64,000 nt of DNA from an uncultured Tolumonas sp. (lineage in GTDB: Bacteria > Pseudomonadota > Gammaproteobacteria > Enterobacterales > Aeromonadaceae). The notes beneath the pieces were generated by a model. It searched no databases. It was not told the origin of the DNA and was given only the letters and a program-made list of their open reading frames with translations. This document shows positions 53,646 to 64,000 of the stretch, one piece after another. Position 1 is the stretch's first letter. The number at the start of each line of letters is the position of its first letter. The stretch spans positions 124,001-188,000 of the forward strand of contig NZ_OY781371.1 in NCBI RefSeq assembly GCF_963676665.1. Reading direction: 5' to 3'. The position numbers and the translations under genes are program-made.

Positions 53646-55145
53646 ATGAATAAAGAAATCCTTTTAGTTGTTGATGCCGTTTCCAATGAAAAAGCGGTAC
53701 CTCGCGAAAAAATTTTCCAGGCACTGGAAACCGCGTTGGCAACAGCAACCAAAAAGAAATACGAAGGCGATATTGAAGTTCGTGTCGCAATTGATCGTAA
53801 AACCGGTGATTTTGATACTTTCCGCCGTTGGCAAACGGTGGAAGGTGATGGTGTCATGCAAAACCCATATCGTGAAATTTCACTGGATGCTGCGCGCTTT
53901 GATGATCCATCTATTCAATTAGGTGATTTTATTGAAGAGCAAATTGATTCGATTACCTTTGATCGCATCACTACTCAAACAGCTAAACAAGTAATTGTTC
54001 AGAAAGTGCGCGAAGCTGAGCGAGCACAAGTAGTTGAACAGTTCCGAGATCAGGAAGGTACTATTGTTACCGGCGTGGTCAAGAAAGTTACCCGTGACAG
54101 CGTTATTATCGATTTAGGTAATAATGCGGAAGGTGTGATTTATCGCGAAGACATGTTACCGCGTGAGTCATTCCGTAATGGGGATCGCGTCAGAGGTCTT
54201 TTAGCTGCAGTTAAGCCAGAAGCTCGTGGTTCACAGCTGTTTGTTAGCCGCACGCATCCTGATTTTCTGAAGGAATTGTTCCGGATCGAAGTACCTGAAA
54301 TCGGTGAAGAAATCATTGAAATCAAAGGTGCTGCTCGTGATCCTGGTTCGCGTGCCAAAATTGCAGTAAAAACAAATGATCGTCGTATCGATCCTGTTGG
54401 TGCTTGCGTTGGTATGCGTGGTGCTCGTGTTCAGGCCGTGTCTGGTGAATTAGCGGGTGAGCGAATTGATATCGTATTGTGGGATGATAATCCTGCTCAA
54501 TTCGTCATTAATGCTATGGCTCCGGCTGATGTAGCGTCTCTGGTTGTGGATGAAGATAACCATACTATGGATATCGCTGTTATCTCCAGCAACTTGGCAC
54601 AGGCCATTGGTCGTAACGGTCAGAACGTTCGTCTTGCTTCTCAGCTTTCCGGCTGGGAATTGAATGTAATGACTGTTGAAGATATGCAGACAAAACATCA
54701 GGCAGAAAAAGATCGCATCCTGACTTTGTTCACTCAGGCTCTTGATATTGATGATGATTTTGCTGAGTTGTTGGTTGATGAAGGTTTCTCAACTGTTGAA
54801 GAGATTGCTTATGTTCCATTAAGCGAACTGCAACGCATTGAAGATCTGGATGACGAACAAATTGAACAATTGCGTGAACGAGCTAAACAAGCATTGAGCA
54901 CTCAGGCTCTGGCTAAAGAAGAGACCTTAGCAGGTGCTAAACCAGCAGATGACTTGTTGGCATTAGAAGGTATGACGCAGGATCTGGCTTATGAACTGGC
55001 TGCTCGTGGTATACCAACTCTGGAAGATTTGGCTGAACAGGGCATTGATGATCTGAGTGGTATCCCGGAAATGACCGAACAAAAAGCCGGTGAATTGATT
55101 ATGGCAGCTCGTAACATTTGCTGGTTCGGCGAGCAGGCAGAGTAA
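53646..55145 (+). CDS. nusA: transcription termination/antitermination protein NusA
   Basis: NusA binds RNA polymerase and modulates pausing, termination and antitermination. The 499-residue protein, near the E. coli length of 495, has the N-terminal polymerase-binding domain, an S1 domain ([20 protein letters not shown], about residues 135-200), two KH domains with [14 protein letters not shown] and [14 protein letters not shown], and two C-terminal acidic repeats ([15 protein letters not shown] and later [15 protein letters not shown]). It is in the rimP-nusA-infB operon. Confidence 0.97.
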   Translation: MNKEILLVVDAVSNEKAVPREKIFQALETALATATKKKYEGDIEVRVAIDRKTGDFDTFRRWQTVEGDGVMQNPYREISLDAARFDDPSIQLGDFIEEQIDSITFDRITTQTAKQVIVQKVREAERAQVVEQFRDQEGTIVTGVVKKVTRDSVIIDLGNNAEGVIYREDMLPRESFRNGDRVRGLLAAVKPEARGSQLFVSRTHPDFLKELFRIEVPEIGEEIIEIKGAARDPGSRAKIAVKTNDRRIDPVGACVGMRGARVQAVSGELAGERIDIVLWDDNPAQFVINAMAPADVASLVVDEDNHTMDIAVISSNLAQAIGRNGQNVRLASQLSGWELNVMTVEDMQTKHQAEKDRILTLFTQALDIDDDFAELLVDEGFSTVEEIAYVPLSELQRIEDLDDEQIEQLRERAKQALSTQALAKEETLAGAKPADDLLALEGMTQDLAYELAARGIPTLEDLAEQGIDDLSGIPEMTEQKAGELIMAARNICWFGEQAE

Positions 55146-55161
55146 ACTGCGGAGGTAATGA

Positions 55162-57870
55162 ATGGCCGATTTATCAGTAAAACAACTAGCCATTGAAGTG
55201 GGCACACCGGTTGACCGGTTGGTACAGCAGTTTAAAGATGCTGGTTTGACTAAAGATGCAGATGCAATGGTGTCAGAGCAAGAAAAACAAACTCTGGTTG
55301 AACATCTGAAAAAACAACATGGTGCTGATGGTGCAGAACCTAAGCGCATGACGTTGCAGCGCAAGACTAAAAGTACATTGAATGTAGCTGGTGCTGGCGG
55401 TAAAAATAAAGAAGTACAAATTGAAGTCCGTAAGTCAAAAACTTACGTGCATCGTTCTGTAATTGACGAAGCTCAACAACAGAAAGAAGCAGAAGAAAAG
55501 GCGCGTCAGGAAGCTGAAAAAGCGCGTCAGGAAGAGTTAGCCAAAGCTGAACAAGCGCGTAAGGACGCGGAAGCCAAAGCCCGCAAAGAAGCCGAAGAAA
55601 AAGCGCGCAAAGAAGCTGAGGCCAGAACAGTATCGACAGAATCTGTTGCTGATAATGCAGCAAAATCTCCGGATGAGAAGGCCAAAAAATTGAAAGCTGA
55701 GGCAGATAAACGCGCAGATGATAATGCCAAACGTGAAGCAGAGGCATTACGTAAGAAACAAGAAGAAGAAGCTCAACGTAAAACAGAGCTGGAAGCACAG
55801 CGTATTGCTGAAGAAGCTCGTCGTTTAGCGGTAGAAAATGAAGGCCGTTGGGCTGCGGAAGAAGAAGAACGTCGTCGTAAAGAATTGAACGATGATGTTA
55901 GCGAAGCCGCTTCGTTATTTGTAAAAGAAGCTGAAGCTGAACGCGAGCGTCAAGACGAAAGTAAAGGTCGTCGTCGTCCAGGTGTTGCCAAAGCTAAAAA
56001 ATCTCCGCATGAAGAAGCTCGTGAAGAGCGTAATTCTCGTGCAAGAAAAGGTAAGCGCGCTAAAGTTCATACACCAAACTCAATGCAGCATGGTTTCCAG
56101 AAACCAGCTCAGCCTGTTAACCGCGATATCGTGGTTGGTGAAACCATCAGTGTCGGTGAATTGGCACAGAAAATGGCTGTAAAAGCGGTTGAAGTGATCA
56201 AAGTGATGATGAAAATGGGCGCTATGGCAACCATTAACCAAATCATCGATCAGGAAACAGCACAGTTGGTAGCGGAAGAAATGGGTCACAAAGTGACACT
56301 GCGCCGTGAAAACGAGCTGGAAGAAGCAATTCTGCAAGATCGTGATTCAACTGCGAAAAGTGAATCTCGTGCTCCTGTAGTTACCATCATGGGTCACGTT
56401 GACCATGGTAAAACTTCATTGCTGGATTATATCCGTAAAGCAAAAGTTGCTTCAGGCGAAGCGGGTGGTATTACTCAACATATCGGTGCTTATCACGTTG
56501 ACACCGAAAATGGCAGCATCACTTTCTTAGACACACCAGGCCATGCTGCGTTTACTGCAATGCGTGCGCGTGGTGCTCAGGCTACGGATATCGTGGTGTT
56601 GGTTGTTGCTGCTGATGACGGTGTTATGCCGCAAACGGTTGAAGCAATTCAACATGCTAAAGCTGCTGGTGTGCCGATTGTTGTTGCAGTTAACAAGGTC
56701 GATAAACCTGACTCTGATCCAGACCGCGTGATGAACGAGTTGACTCGTTATAGCGTTATCCCAGAAGAGTGGGGTGGTGAGAACCAGTTCGTTAAAGTAT
56801 CTGCGAAAAGCGGTGAAGGTATTGACGATCTGCTGAATTCTATCTTGTTGCAGTCTGAAGTTCTGGAATTAACCGCTGTTCGTGATGCGATGGCAAGTGG
56901 TGTAGTTATCGAGTCTCGCTTGGATAAAGGGCGTGGTCCGGTTGCAACTATCCTTGTTCAGGAAGGTACTCTGCGCCAAGGCGATATCGTGCTGTGTGGT
57001 CTGGAATATGGCCGTGTACGTGCGATGCGTGATGAAATGGGTCGCAGTGTTGATTCAGTTGGTCCATCTATCCCAGTTGAAGTATTGGGTCTGTCCGGCG
57101 TGCCTTCTGCTGGTGATGAAGTGACTGTTGTGCGTGATGAGAAAAAAGCGCGTGAAGTGGCTCTTTACCGTCAGGGCAAATTCCGTGACATCAAACTTGC
57201 TCGTCAGCAGAAATCTAAACTGGAGAACATGTTCTCCAACATGACGGAAGGTGAAGTTTCTGAGCTGAATGTTGTACTGAAAGCTGACGTACAAGGTTCT
57301 GTAGAAGCAATTGCGGACTCTCTGAATAAACTGTCTACCGACGAAGTGAAAGTGAAGATCATTGGTTCTGGTGTGGGTGGTATTACAGAAACTGATGCCA
57401 GCTTGGCAGCTGCTTCTAATGCTATCGTACTGGGCTTCAACGTTCGTGCGGACGCTTCTGCTCGTAAGATTATCGAGTCTGAAAATATCGATCTGCGTTA
57501 TTACTCTGTAATTTACGATTTGATCGATGAGGTTCGTCAGGCGATGAGCGGTATGCTGGCGCCAGAATACAAACAGCAAATCATTGGTTTGGCTGAAGTT
57601 CGTGATGTATTCCGTTCACCTAAATTTGGTGCTGTTGCCGGTTGTATGGTGACTGAAGGTACTGTTAAGCGTAACAACCCAATTCGTGTGTTGCGTGATA
57701 ACGTTGTTATTTATGAAGGTGAGCTGGAATCTCTGCGCCGCTTCAAAGATGACGTACCTGAAGTTAAAAACGGTTACGAGTGTGGTATCGCAGTTAAGAA
57801 CTACAATGATGTGCGTCCTGGTGACCAGATCGAAGTTTACGAAATTGTCGAAATTCAGCGTACGCTGTAA
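55162..57870 (+). CDS. infB: translation initiation factor IF-2
   Basis: IF-2 is the GTPase that brings fMet-tRNA to the 30S subunit and drives subunit joining. The 902-residue protein begins with an IF2N domain ([20 protein letters not shown]), then a long charged Lys/Glu/Ala/Arg region (about residues 95-290). A second IF2N domain near 315-370 precedes the G domain with GHVDHGKT (G1), DTPGHAAF (G3) and NKVDKPD (G4), then the C1/C2 domains. The start has a GGAGGT site. Shorter isoforms from internal starts are known in E. coli; I did not identify the site here. Confidence 0.97.
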   Translation: MADLSVKQLAIEVGTPVDRLVQQFKDAGLTKDADAMVSEQEKQTLVEHLKKQHGADGAEPKRMTLQRKTKSTLNVAGAGGKNKEVQIEVRKSKTYVHRSVIDEAQQQKEAEEKARQEAEKARQEELAKAEQARKDAEAKARKEAEEKARKEAEARTVSTESVADNAAKSPDEKAKKLKAEADKRADDNAKREAEALRKKQEEEAQRKTELEAQRIAEEARRLAVENEGRWAAEEEERRRKELNDDVSEAASLFVKEAEAERERQDESKGRRRPGVAKAKKSPHEEAREERNSRARKGKRAKVHTPNSMQHGFQKPAQPVNRDIVVGETISVGELAQKMAVKAVEVIKVMMKMGAMATINQIIDQETAQLVAEEMGHKVTLRRENELEEAILQDRDSTAKSESRAPVVTIMGHVDHGKTSLLDYIRKAKVASGEAGGITQHIGAYHVDTENGSITFLDTPGHAAFTAMRARGAQATDIVVLVVAADDGVMPQTVEAIQHAKAAGVPIVVAVNKVDKPDSDPDRVMNELTRYSVIPEEWGGENQFVKVSAKSGEGIDDLLNSILLQSEVLELTAVRDAMASGVVIESRLDKGRGPVATILVQEGTLRQGDIVLCGLEYGRVRAMRDEMGRSVDSVGPSIPVEVLGLSGVPSAGDEVTVVRDEKKAREVALYRQGKFRDIKLARQQKSKLENMFSNMTEGEVSELNVVLKADVQGSVEAIADSLNKLSTDEVKVKIIGSGVGGITETDASLAAASNAIVLGFNVRADASARKIIESENIDLRYYSVIYDLIDEVRQAMSGMLAPEYKQQIIGLAEVRDVFRSPKFGAVAGCMVTEGTVKRNNPIRVLRDNVVIYEGELESLRRFKDDVPEVKNGYECGIAVKNYNDVRPGDQIEVYEIVEIQRTL

Positions 57871-57876
57871 TCGTTT

Positions 57877-57901
57877 ACGGGGGAATTTATTCCCCCGTTT
57901 A
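57877..57901 (+). other. stem-loop between infB and rbfA
   Basis: ACGGGGGAA and TTCCCCCGT form a perfect nine-base-pair stem with a TTTA loop just after the infB stop. It is followed by TTTACTC, too short a U tract for a confident terminator; it may act as a partial attenuator or an mRNA-stability element. Confidence 0.55.
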
Positions 57902-57915
57902 CTCTGGAGTTGAAA

Positions 57916-58320
57916 ATGGCAAAAGAGTTTGGACGCGCAGATCGGGTTTCACAGCAGATCCAACGTGAAATAGCCGTAATTTTACAGCGCGAAATAAAAG
58001 ATCCTCGTGTTGGAATGGCGACGGTGTCTGATGTTGAATTGACGCGTGACCTGCAGCATGCCAAAGTTTTTGTAACGTTCTTTTTGAACGAAGAAGATAA
58101 CATTGAGGCAGGCATCAAAGTGCTGAATGATGCTTCAGGTTATATTCGTATTCTGTTGGGTAAAGCGATGAAACTGCGCGTTGTGCCAGAAATTCGCTTT
58201 GTCTATGACAAAACGCTGGTTGAAGGGATGCGAATCTCCAACCTGATTACTAATACCGTTCGTGATGATCAGCTTCGCCGTGGCGAATCGACCGATCTGA
58301 GCGAGGAGGATCGTGATTAA
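57916..58320 (+). CDS. rbfA: ribosome-binding factor A
   Basis: RbfA is a KH-fold protein that binds the 16S 5' helix during cold-sensitive 30S maturation. The 134-residue protein has [40 protein letters not shown] and the [18 protein letters not shown] segment. The ATG at 57916 has GGAG six bases upstream; a TTG six bases earlier is rejected. It ends two bases before truB. Confidence 0.96.
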   Translation: MAKEFGRADRVSQQIQREIAVILQREIKDPRVGMATVSDVELTRDLQHAKVFVTFFLNEEDNIEAGIKVLNDASGYIRILLGKAMKLRVVPEIRFVYDKTLVEGMRISNLITNTVRDDQLRRGESTDLSEEDRD

Positions 58321-58322
58321 AG

Positions 58323-59297
58323 ATGTCTCGACGACGTCGCTTCAAGGGTCGTGATGTACACGGCATTATACTGCTGGATAAACCAAGCGGTATCACTTCG
58401 AATGATGCGCTGCAACAAGTAAAGCGTATCTATAACGCAGCCAAAGCTGGTCACACTGGTGCTTTAGATCCACTGGCCACGGGGATGCTGCCTATCTGTT
58501 TTGGTGAGGCCACCAAATTCTCCCAATTTCTGCTGGATGCTGACAAACGTTATTGCGTAACTGCACGTTTAGGTGTTCGGACAGACACCAGTGATTCTGA
58601 AGGTTCTGTTGTCTCTGTTCGTCCGGTAAGCGTAACTGAATCTCAATTATCATTGGCGTTAGATAAATTCCGCGGCGATATCTTACAGGTGCCATCGATG
58701 TTTTCAGCATTGAAACATCAGGGGCGCCCACTGTATGAATATGCTCGTGAAGGAATAGAGATTGAGCGTGAAGCACGTCCTATCTCTATTTATTCGCTGG
58801 AATTGCTCGATTTCTCCGACGATACAATCTCATTGGAAGTGCATTGTTCTAAAGGCACTTACATTCGTTCACTAGTCGACGATTTAGGCGAGTTGTTAGG
58901 CTGTGGGGCACATGTTATTCAGTTACGTCGTACTCAGGTTGCGAAATATCCGAACGACAAAATGCTCAGCCTTGAAAAACTGAATGAAATTCTGGATGAA
59001 TGCCGTGAGCAGGGTATTCCACCACGCGAGAAATTGGACTATTACTTATTGCCAATGGATAGCGCAGTGAGCAATCTGCCAGAAGTGAACATATCATCCA
59101 TTCTGGCTGCCTATGTAACACAAGGGCAGGCGGTGATGGTGCCACACGCACTAACTGAAGGTTTTGTCCGCATGACTGTTGGTCCTGAGGCAGAATTTAT
59201 TGGTGTGGGTGAAATTGACGAAGACGGTAAGGTTGCGCCGCGTCGTCTCGTTCGCATCGGTGGCGATATGCCAGATGCGGATGATCAAGCTGAGTAG
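58323..59297 (+). CDS. truB: tRNA pseudouridine(55) synthase TruB
   Basis: TruB makes pseudouridine 55 in the T loop of nearly all tRNAs and helps their folding. The 324-residue protein has the motif [15 protein letters not shown], catalytic Asp49 in [36 protein letters not shown] and the [14 protein letters not shown] segment, and a C-terminal PUA-like domain. It is part of the nusA-infB-rbfA-truB run. Confidence 0.97.
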   Translation: MSRRRRFKGRDVHGIILLDKPSGITSNDALQQVKRIYNAAKAGHTGALDPLATGMLPICFGEATKFSQFLLDADKRYCVTARLGVRTDTSDSEGSVVSVRPVSVTESQLSLALDKFRGDILQVPSMFSALKHQGRPLYEYAREGIEIEREARPISIYSLELLDFSDDTISLEVHCSKGTYIRSLVDDLGELLGCGAHVIQLRRTQVAKYPNDKMLSLEKLNEILDECREQGIPPREKLDYYLLPMDSAVSNLPEVNISSILAAYVTQGQAVMVPHALTEGFVRMTVGPEAEFIGVGEIDEDGKVAPRRLVRIGGDMPDADDQAE

Positions 59298-59298
59298 C

Positions 59299-59326
59299 TT
59301 GTCTGTTATTACAGCTGTGCTAGAAT
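59299..59326 (+). promoter_or_regulatory. putative sigma-70 promoter of rpsO
   Basis: TTGTCT and TAGAAT are separated by 16 bases, directly after the truB stop and 64 bases before the rpsO start. The leader could hold the S15 autoregulatory fold, which I could not confirm by eye. Confidence 0.6.
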
Positions 59327-59390
59327 GCGCAGCTTCTCTGTGGGCTGAATTAGTGATCGGCTCACAGTCCATTAAACTCAGGAGTACACT

Positions 59391-59660
59391 ATGTCACTAA
59401 ATGCTGAAACTAAAGCCAAGATCGTTGCTGATTTCTCTCGCGGTACCAATGACACTGGTTCACCAGAAGTTCAGGTTGCCCTGTTGACTGCTCAGATCAA
59501 CCATCTGCAAGGCCATTTCTCAGTACATTCTAAAGATCACCATGGCCGTCGTGGTCTGCTGCGTATGGTTTCTCAGCGTCGTAAATTGCTGGACTACCTG
59601 AAACGCAAAGATGATGCACGTTACAAAGATCTGATTTCTAAACTGGGTCTGCGTCGCTAA
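59391..59660 (+). CDS. rpsO: 30S ribosomal protein S15
   Basis: S15 binds 16S helices 20-22 early in assembly and forms an intersubunit bridge. The 89-residue protein, usual length, has [39 protein letters not shown] and the C-terminal LGLRR. A CTCAGGAG site precedes the ATG. It is followed by a strong terminator and pnp, as in E. coli. Confidence 0.98.
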   Translation: MSLNAETKAKIVADFSRGTNDTGSPEVQVALLTAQINHLQGHFSVHSKDHHGRRGLLRMVSQRRKLLDYLKRKDDARYKDLISKLGLRR

Positions 59661-59680
59661 TTCATTCTTAGTGATTCATA

Positions 59681-59712
59681 CAAAAGGAGGCTTATGCCTC
59701 CTTTTGTTTTTT
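59681..59712 (+). terminator. intrinsic terminator between rpsO and pnp
   Basis: CAAAAGGAGGC and GCCTCCTTTTG form a perfect eleven-base-pair stem with a TTAT loop, followed by TTTTTT. Confidence 0.9.
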
Positions 59713-59767
59713 CGTGACATAAGTGACAATTGCACCAGAATTATATCTGAAGTCGATCCATCCCTGA

Positions 59768-59797
59768 TTACCTATTGTGCTCGCCTTCAGCTATAAT
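59768..59797 (+). promoter_or_regulatory. putative sigma-70 promoter of pnp
   Basis: A perfect TATAAT -10 (59792-59797) lies 18 bases after TTACCT. It predicts a leader of only about 35 bases for pnp, too short to hold a large RNase III hairpin of the E. coli type. Confidence 0.6.
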
Positions 59798-59840
59798 AAG
59801 CGCGCATTTTGAGCGACGAAATTAATAAAAGGAAATTCAC

Positions 59841-62006
59841 GTGAATCCTATTGTAAAAACCTTCCCCTATGGTCAGCACACTGTAACGATTGAAACAGGT
59901 GTTATGGCTCGTCAGGCAACTGCAGCTGTTATGGTCAGCATGGACGATACTGCAGTATTAGTAACTGTTGTTGGTAAAAAAGAAGCTGTTGAAGGTCGCG
60001 ATTTTTTCCCGCTGACTGTTAACTATCAAGAGCGTACCTACGCAGCAGGCCGTATTCCGGGTGGTTTTTTCAAACGCGAAGGTCGTCCTAGCGAAGGTGA
60101 AACACTGACTGCCCGTCTGATTGACCGTCCTATTCGTCCTCTGTTCCCAGAAGGTTTCCTGAACGAAGTTCAGGTTGTTGCGACTGTAATGTCAGTTAAC
60201 CCAGCAGTGTCTCCTGACATCGTAGCGATGATCGGTACTTCTGCGGCACTGGCTATCTCTGGCATTCCATTTAACGGCCCAATCGGTGCTGCGCGTGTTG
60301 GTTATATTAATGATCAATATGTTCTGAATCCATCAGTGGTTGAACTGCAAGACAGTAAACTGGATCTGGTGGTTGCTGGTACTGCTGCAGCGGTGCTGAT
60401 GGTTGAATCTGAAGCCGCTATCCTGCCAGAAGAAGTGATGCTGGGTGCGGTTGTGTATGGTCACGATCAACTGCAAACAGTAATCAAAGCTGTTAATGAA
60501 TTTGCAGCTGAAGTGGGTACCACACCATGGAATTGGGTTGCTCCGGCAGCTAACGTAACTCTGAAAGCAAAAATTGCTGATCTGGCTGTTGAAGCTATCG
60601 GTGAAGCTTACCGTATCACTGAAAAAGCGGTGCGTTATGATGCAATCTCTGCTCTGAAACAACGTATCGTTGCTGAAATCGTGGCTTCTGATGAAACTCA
60701 GGATGCTGGCGAAGTCGCTGATCTGTTCCATGAATTGGAAAGCGATGTTGTTCGTGGTCGTATCCTGCGTGGTGAACCGCGTATCGATGGCCGTGATCCA
60801 CAGATGATCCGTGCGCTGAGCGTAGGTACTGGCGTTCTGCCACGCGTTCATGGCTCTGCACTGTTTACTCGTGGTGAAACTCAGGCGCTGGTAGCTTGTA
60901 CTTTGGGTACTGAACGTGATGCGCAAACCATTGATGAAATCACTGGTGAACGTACTGATCGTTTCATGCTGCATTACAACTTCCCACCATACTGCGTGGG
61001 CGAGACTGGCATGATCGGTTCACCGAAACGTCGTGAAATCGGCCATGGTCGTCTGGCGCGTCGTGGTGTTGCGGCTGTTATTCCATCACAAGCTGAATTC
61101 CCTTACGTTGTTCGTGTCGTTTCTGAAATTACCGAATCTAACGGTTCTTCTTCAATGGCTTCTGTTTGTGGTACTTCTTTGGCTCTGATGGACGCGGGCG
61201 TTCCAATCAAGGCTTCTGTTGCAGGTATTGCAATGGGTCTGGTTAAAGAAGGCGATAGCTTCGTAGTTCTGTCTGACATTCTGGGTGATGAAGATCATCT
61301 GGGCGATATGGACTTCAAAGTAGCCGGTACTTCTGAAGGTGTTACTGCGCTGCAGATGGACATCAAAATTGAAGGTATCACTAAAGAAATCATGCAGATC
61401 GCTCTGAAACAGGCTCGTGATGCGCGTTTGCACATCCTGACTGTGATGGACAAAGCGATTGGTGCTGCGCGTAACGATATCTCTGATTTCGCTCCTCGCA
61501 TTCATACCATCAAGATCAATCCAGAGAAGATCAAAGACGTGATCGGTAAAGGCGGTTCTGTGATCCGTGCTCTGACTGAAGAAACCGGCACCACGATCGA
61601 GCTGGAAGATGATGGTACTGTGAAGATCGCGGCAGTAAGCGGCGAAGCAGCACAAGAAGCGATCCGTCGCATCCAGGCATTGACTGCTGATGTTGAAATC
61701 GGCCGTATCTACGAAGGTAAAGTCACTCGTTTGGCTGAGTTTGGTGCGTTCGTAAACATTCTGCCAGGTAAAGATGGTCTGGTTCATATTTCACAAATCA
61801 CTGATGAACGCGTGAAAGATGTATCTGATTACCTGAAAGTAGGTGACATGGTTCGCACTAAAGTGCTGGAAGTGGATCGCCAGGGCCGTATCCGTCTGTC
61901 TATCAAAGAAGCAAAACGTGATGATCAGCCAGCTGCGGAACAAGCAGTTGAAGCTGCACCGGTTGAGCAGGAAGTGGCAGTAGACAACGTACCAATGACT
62001 GAATAA
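59841..62006 (+). CDS. pnp: polyribonucleotide nucleotidyltransferase (PNPase)
   Basis: PNPase is the phosphorolytic 3'-5' exonuclease of the degradosome and helps in cold adaptation. The 721-residue protein has two RNase PH domains (the first with [12 protein letters not shown], the second with [17 protein letters not shown] and [16 protein letters not shown]), a KH domain with [12 protein letters not shown] and an S1 domain near residues 620-690. Translation starts at GTG (59841) with AAAGGA eight bases upstream; non-ATG starts are common for pnp. The C-terminal tail is acidic and Ala/Val-rich. Confidence 0.97.
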   Translation: MNPIVKTFPYGQHTVTIETGVMARQATAAVMVSMDDTAVLVTVVGKKEAVEGRDFFPLTVNYQERTYAAGRIPGGFFKREGRPSEGETLTARLIDRPIRPLFPEGFLNEVQVVATVMSVNPAVSPDIVAMIGTSAALAISGIPFNGPIGAARVGYINDQYVLNPSVVELQDSKLDLVVAGTAAAVLMVESEAAILPEEVMLGAVVYGHDQLQTVIKAVNEFAAEVGTTPWNWVAPAANVTLKAKIADLAVEAIGEAYRITEKAVRYDAISALKQRIVAEIVASDETQDAGEVADLFHELESDVVRGRILRGEPRIDGRDPQMIRALSVGTGVLPRVHGSALFTRGETQALVACTLGTERDAQTIDEITGERTDRFMLHYNFPPYCVGETGMIGSPKRREIGHGRLARRGVAAVIPSQAEFPYVVRVVSEITESNGSSSMASVCGTSLALMDAGVPIKASVAGIAMGLVKEGDSFVVLSDILGDEDHLGDMDFKVAGTSEGVTALQMDIKIEGITKEIMQIALKQARDARLHILTVMDKAIGAARNDISDFAPRIHTIKINPEKIKDVIGKGGSVIRALTEETGTTIELEDDGTVKIAAVSGEAAQEAIRRIQALTADVEIGRIYEGKVTRLAEFGAFVNILPGKDGLVHISQITDERVKDVSDYLKVGDMVRTKVLEVDRQGRIRLSIKEAKRDDQPAAEQAVEAAPVEQEVAVDNVPMTE

Positions 62007-62029
62007 GACAGTATTCACTGTTAATTAAT

Positions 62030-62063
62030 AAAAGAGGACGCCGAAATGGCGTCCACTTTTTTA
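62030..62063. terminator. terminator between pnp and the convergent chemoreceptor gene
   Basis: GGACGCC and GGCGTCC form a seven-base-pair stem with a five-base loop, extended by AAAG/CTTT beyond a mismatch, and followed by CTTTTTTA. The A-rich left side could serve the leftward gene too. Confidence 0.8.
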
Positions 62064-62075
62064 TCCAGCTGAAAA

Positions 62076-63713
62076 TCAGAGCCGGTAAGCAGAAACAATT
62101 TTTTCCATGCTGGCAGCGACTTTTTCCAGTCGATTAGCCAATTGATCTGAGCTTCTTGCTGATTCACTATTTTCTTCAGCCATACCTGCAACACTTTCTA
62201 CTTGTTGAGCAATCGAATCGGTTGCCAGCCCTTGTTCTCTTATGGCATCAGAAATATGTGCGACCAGTTCTAAACTGCGGCTAGTTACATCACAGATCTC
62301 GGTCATGGTACTTCTGGCTTCTCCGGCACCAGCGACACCTGCTTCTACTTTGCTCACCGCTTCTTTCATTCGCGCTACTGCTGCATTAGAGACACTTTGA
62401 ATTGCAGAAATAATTTTTCCGATCTCTACCGTAGAAGTCGCTGTTCTGGCTGCCAAACTACGTACTTCATCAGCGACTACTGCAAAACCACGACCTTGTT
62501 CACCAGCGCGGGCAGCTTCTATAGCGGCATTAAGCGCCAACAAATTGGTTTGTTCTGCAACATCACGAATCACATTAATTACGGATGCGATTTCGCGGCT
62601 TTTTTCTTCCAACATAGCGATATCGCCAGCGGCGTTATCAACAGCATTTTCAATGGCATGAATATTATTTACTGTTTGATCGATAACACGTTGTCCATTT
62701 TGAGCTCGTTTACCAGCATCAGAAGTACAAATACTGGCATCGGCCGCTTGTTCTGCGACCTGATTAATACTAACGGTCATTTCTTCTACTGATGCGGCCA
62801 TTTGTGCGGAAGAGGCACTTTGCGTTTGAGAGCTTTCTGTAACCTGATGCGCAGATTGTAGTAATTCTTCAGCAGTCGTATTGACGGCATGCACTCCTTG
62901 TAAGAGTTCTTTTAGGTTATGTTGCATGCCGGAGATCAAGTGATTAAATGAACGCAACATCAGGCTGATCTCATCGTTACCCTTATCGTCTGCGCGCAGA
63001 GTAAAGTCGAGAGATTGTTCTATGCGGGCAATAGTCTGTTGCGCACCACTCACACCACGGCGGATCTGACTTACACTCAATAAACCAAGTGCAAGTAAAC
63101 ATGCTAATACGCCTGCCGAGGCGAGCATGACTGTCCAACGGGCACTGGTATAATTTTCTTCACCTTTTTTCTTATCTTCAGCAGCAATTCGATTGTTATG
63201 TTCAATACTTTCTTGCAATGCTGCTGCTACTACTTTACCAATCTCTTGCAGATTGGCTAATTCACTACGTGCTTGTTTAGCTTCATAGGTAGCTGAAATA
63301 TCGATCACTTTTTTAGCTGTTTCCTGATATTTATCCATTGCTACTTTTATTTTCTGAAATAGCGCGAGATCTTCTGAATCCGTGACATATTTGGTTTCAT
63401 ATTCTGTCATTTTGGTCTGTATGACGGCTTTTTCTTCATCGATCAATTTTTCAAACTCACGTAGTTTTTCTTCCGCACTGCGCATTGCTCGAGCGTCTTC
63501 GCTATAAGTGATGTGGCTGATAATGTAGGTGCGGAGTGTCAGAAAATGAACTTCTGTTTGGTTTAAATTGCGGATGCTAGGAATGCTGTTATCGGTGATA
63601 TAGATAATATTGTCATTTATCTTGGCCATCTTGATAAGCGATGTACCACCTATCAGCAGACAGCCTAAAAAACCGACTGCGATGAGAATATAAAGTTTAT
63701 GCGCTATTTTCAT
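62076..63713 (-). CDS. methyl-accepting chemotaxis protein
   Basis: Chemoreceptors of this type control CheA kinase and the flagellar motor. The 545-residue protein has a first membrane segment (about residues 7-28), a periplasmic four-helix-bundle-like domain of about 160 residues and a second membrane segment (about 193-215). A HAMP domain (about 215-268) and the cytoplasmic signalling domain follow, with the invariant hairpin tip [20 protein letters not shown]. The ligand is unknown. No C-terminal NWETF-type CheR tether is present, so adaptation probably relies on other receptors. No che genes are nearby. The start has a GGAAGGAT site. Confidence 0.93.
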   Translation of the reverse strand: MKIAHKLYILIAVGFLGCLLIGGTSLIKMAKINDNIIYITDNSIPSIRNLNQTEVHFLTLRTYIISHITYSEDARAMRSAEEKLREFEKLIDEEKAVIQTKMTEYETKYVTDSEDLALFQKIKVAMDKYQETAKKVIDISATYEAKQARSELANLQEIGKVVAAALQESIEHNNRIAAEDKKKGEENYTSARWTVMLASAGVLACLLALGLLSVSQIRRGVSGAQQTIARIEQSLDFTLRADDKGNDEISLMLRSFNHLISGMQHNLKELLQGVHAVNTTAEELLQSAHQVTESSQTQSASSAQMAASVEEMTVSINQVAEQAADASICTSDAGKRAQNGQRVIDQTVNNIHAIENAVDNAAGDIAMLEEKSREIASVINVIRDVAEQTNLLALNAAIEAARAGEQGRGFAVVADEVRSLAARTATSTVEIGKIISAIQSVSNAAVARMKEAVSKVEAGVAGAGEARSTMTEICDVTSRSLELVAHISDAIREQGLATDSIAQQVESVAGMAEENSESARSSDQLANRLEKVAASMEKIVSAYRL

Positions 63714-63919
63714 GGTGACATCCTTCCTGATAAACGGATCACAACAGGCTGATTACAAATATAGAATTTTATTCAGTATGTTAGATGTTGTTGTAAAGGG
63801 GAAAGGCGGGTGTCAGAAAAGTCTTGCTGGATCACTATCAGCAAATCATTGTGGCCTATTTGTCGCAATGGGATTAGACGATACCCACTCATCTGAGTGA
63901 GCATCGTTTATTTAATCGC

Positions 63920-64000
63920 TTAAATACTATTTTTTGCAAAGGAGTCGAGGATTTGTTCTACCAAAGCGAAACGCGTTTTCGCGTCGTCACTGGGTAGATT
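63920..64000 (-). CDS. 3' end of an unidentified gene (partial, runs off window)
   Basis: The last 81 bases hold an open frame, read leftward, that ends at a TAA at 63920. The 26 visible residues include DDAKTRFALVEQIL, a plausible amphipathic C-terminal helix, with ordinary codon use for this genome. It is 206 bases upstream of the chemoreceptor start in the same direction. Too little is visible to name it; a chance frame is possible. Confidence 0.45.
   Translation of the reverse strand, partial: NLPSDDAKTRFALVEQILDSFAKNSI

Noticed and set aside
63712-63900. 62-codon frame upstream of and divergent from the chemoreceptor gene
   Set aside because: It begins within the chemoreceptor start and ribosome site and has no translation signals of its own.

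Overview
This 64 kb window is a core-genome stretch of a gammaproteobacterium. Gene order follows Escherichia coli in several blocks: clpA-infA-aat, trxB-lrp-ftsK-lolA-rarA-serS, pcnB-folK-panBCD, thpR-dksA-gluQ, smpB-ratAB-bamE-recN-nadK-grpE, dnaK-dnaJ, greA-yhbY-rlmE-ftsH-folP-glmM-secG-leuU, and metY-rimP-nusA-infB-rbfA-truB-rpsO-pnp. These blocks sit next to one another in an order unlike E. coli. Base composition is near 50% GC. Protein divergence and block order suggest Aeromonadales, possibly a Tolumonas relative; this is inference from memory and no search was run. There is no prophage, IS element, CRISPR array or obvious genomic island.

Layout. 1-3.6 kb: truncated clpA, then infA, bpt and aat (N-end rule proteolysis). 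3.8-8.4 kb: katG, trxB and an alanine dehydrogenase divergent from lrp. 8.5-15.6 kb: lrp, ftsK, lolA, rarA, serS and a small lipoprotein. 15.7-16.4 kb: five tRNA genes (Met, three Gln, Met) and a 128-bp palindromic repeat. 16.4-20.6 kb: fructose-6-phosphate aldolase divergent from a glycyl radical enzyme and its activase, with a perfect FNR box between them. 20.6-28 kb: HD-GYP phosphodiesterase, pth-ychF, and the pcnB-folK-panB-panC-panD operon, in which pcnB appears to use an AUU start. 28-36.6 kb: two-gene RND efflux system, gluQ-dksA, thpR, a deaminase and an iron alcohol dehydrogenase. 36.6-42.3 kb: a 74-codon unknown ORF, tmRNA, smpB, ratAB, bamE, recN (two LexA boxes) and nadK. 42.4-52.9 kb: grpE, dnaK, dnaJ, greA, yhbY, rlmE-ftsH, folP, glmM, secG and tRNA-Leu. 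52.9-62 kb: the initiator-tRNA/nusA/infB/pnp transcription-translation cluster. 62-64 kb: a chemoreceptor and the end of an unidentified gene.

How the genes work together. Protein quality control dominates: ClpA with Bpt and Aat (N-degrons), FtsH, DnaK-DnaJ-GrpE, and tmRNA-SmpB ribosome rescue. Good sigma-32-type promoters precede grpE, dnaK and rlmE-ftsH. A second theme is translation and RNA metabolism (infA, infB, rimP, rbfA, truB, rpsO, pnp, pcnB, pth, serS, gluQ, tRNAs). A third is anaerobic/aerobic adaptation: the FNR-box locus of glycyl radical enzyme plus aldolase, KatG, and the iron alcohol dehydrogenase. The sequence contains no clear undescribed system. The best leads are the glycyl radical enzyme locus with its symmetric FNR site, the AUU start of pcnB, the 74-codon ORF, and three unexplained inverted repeats.
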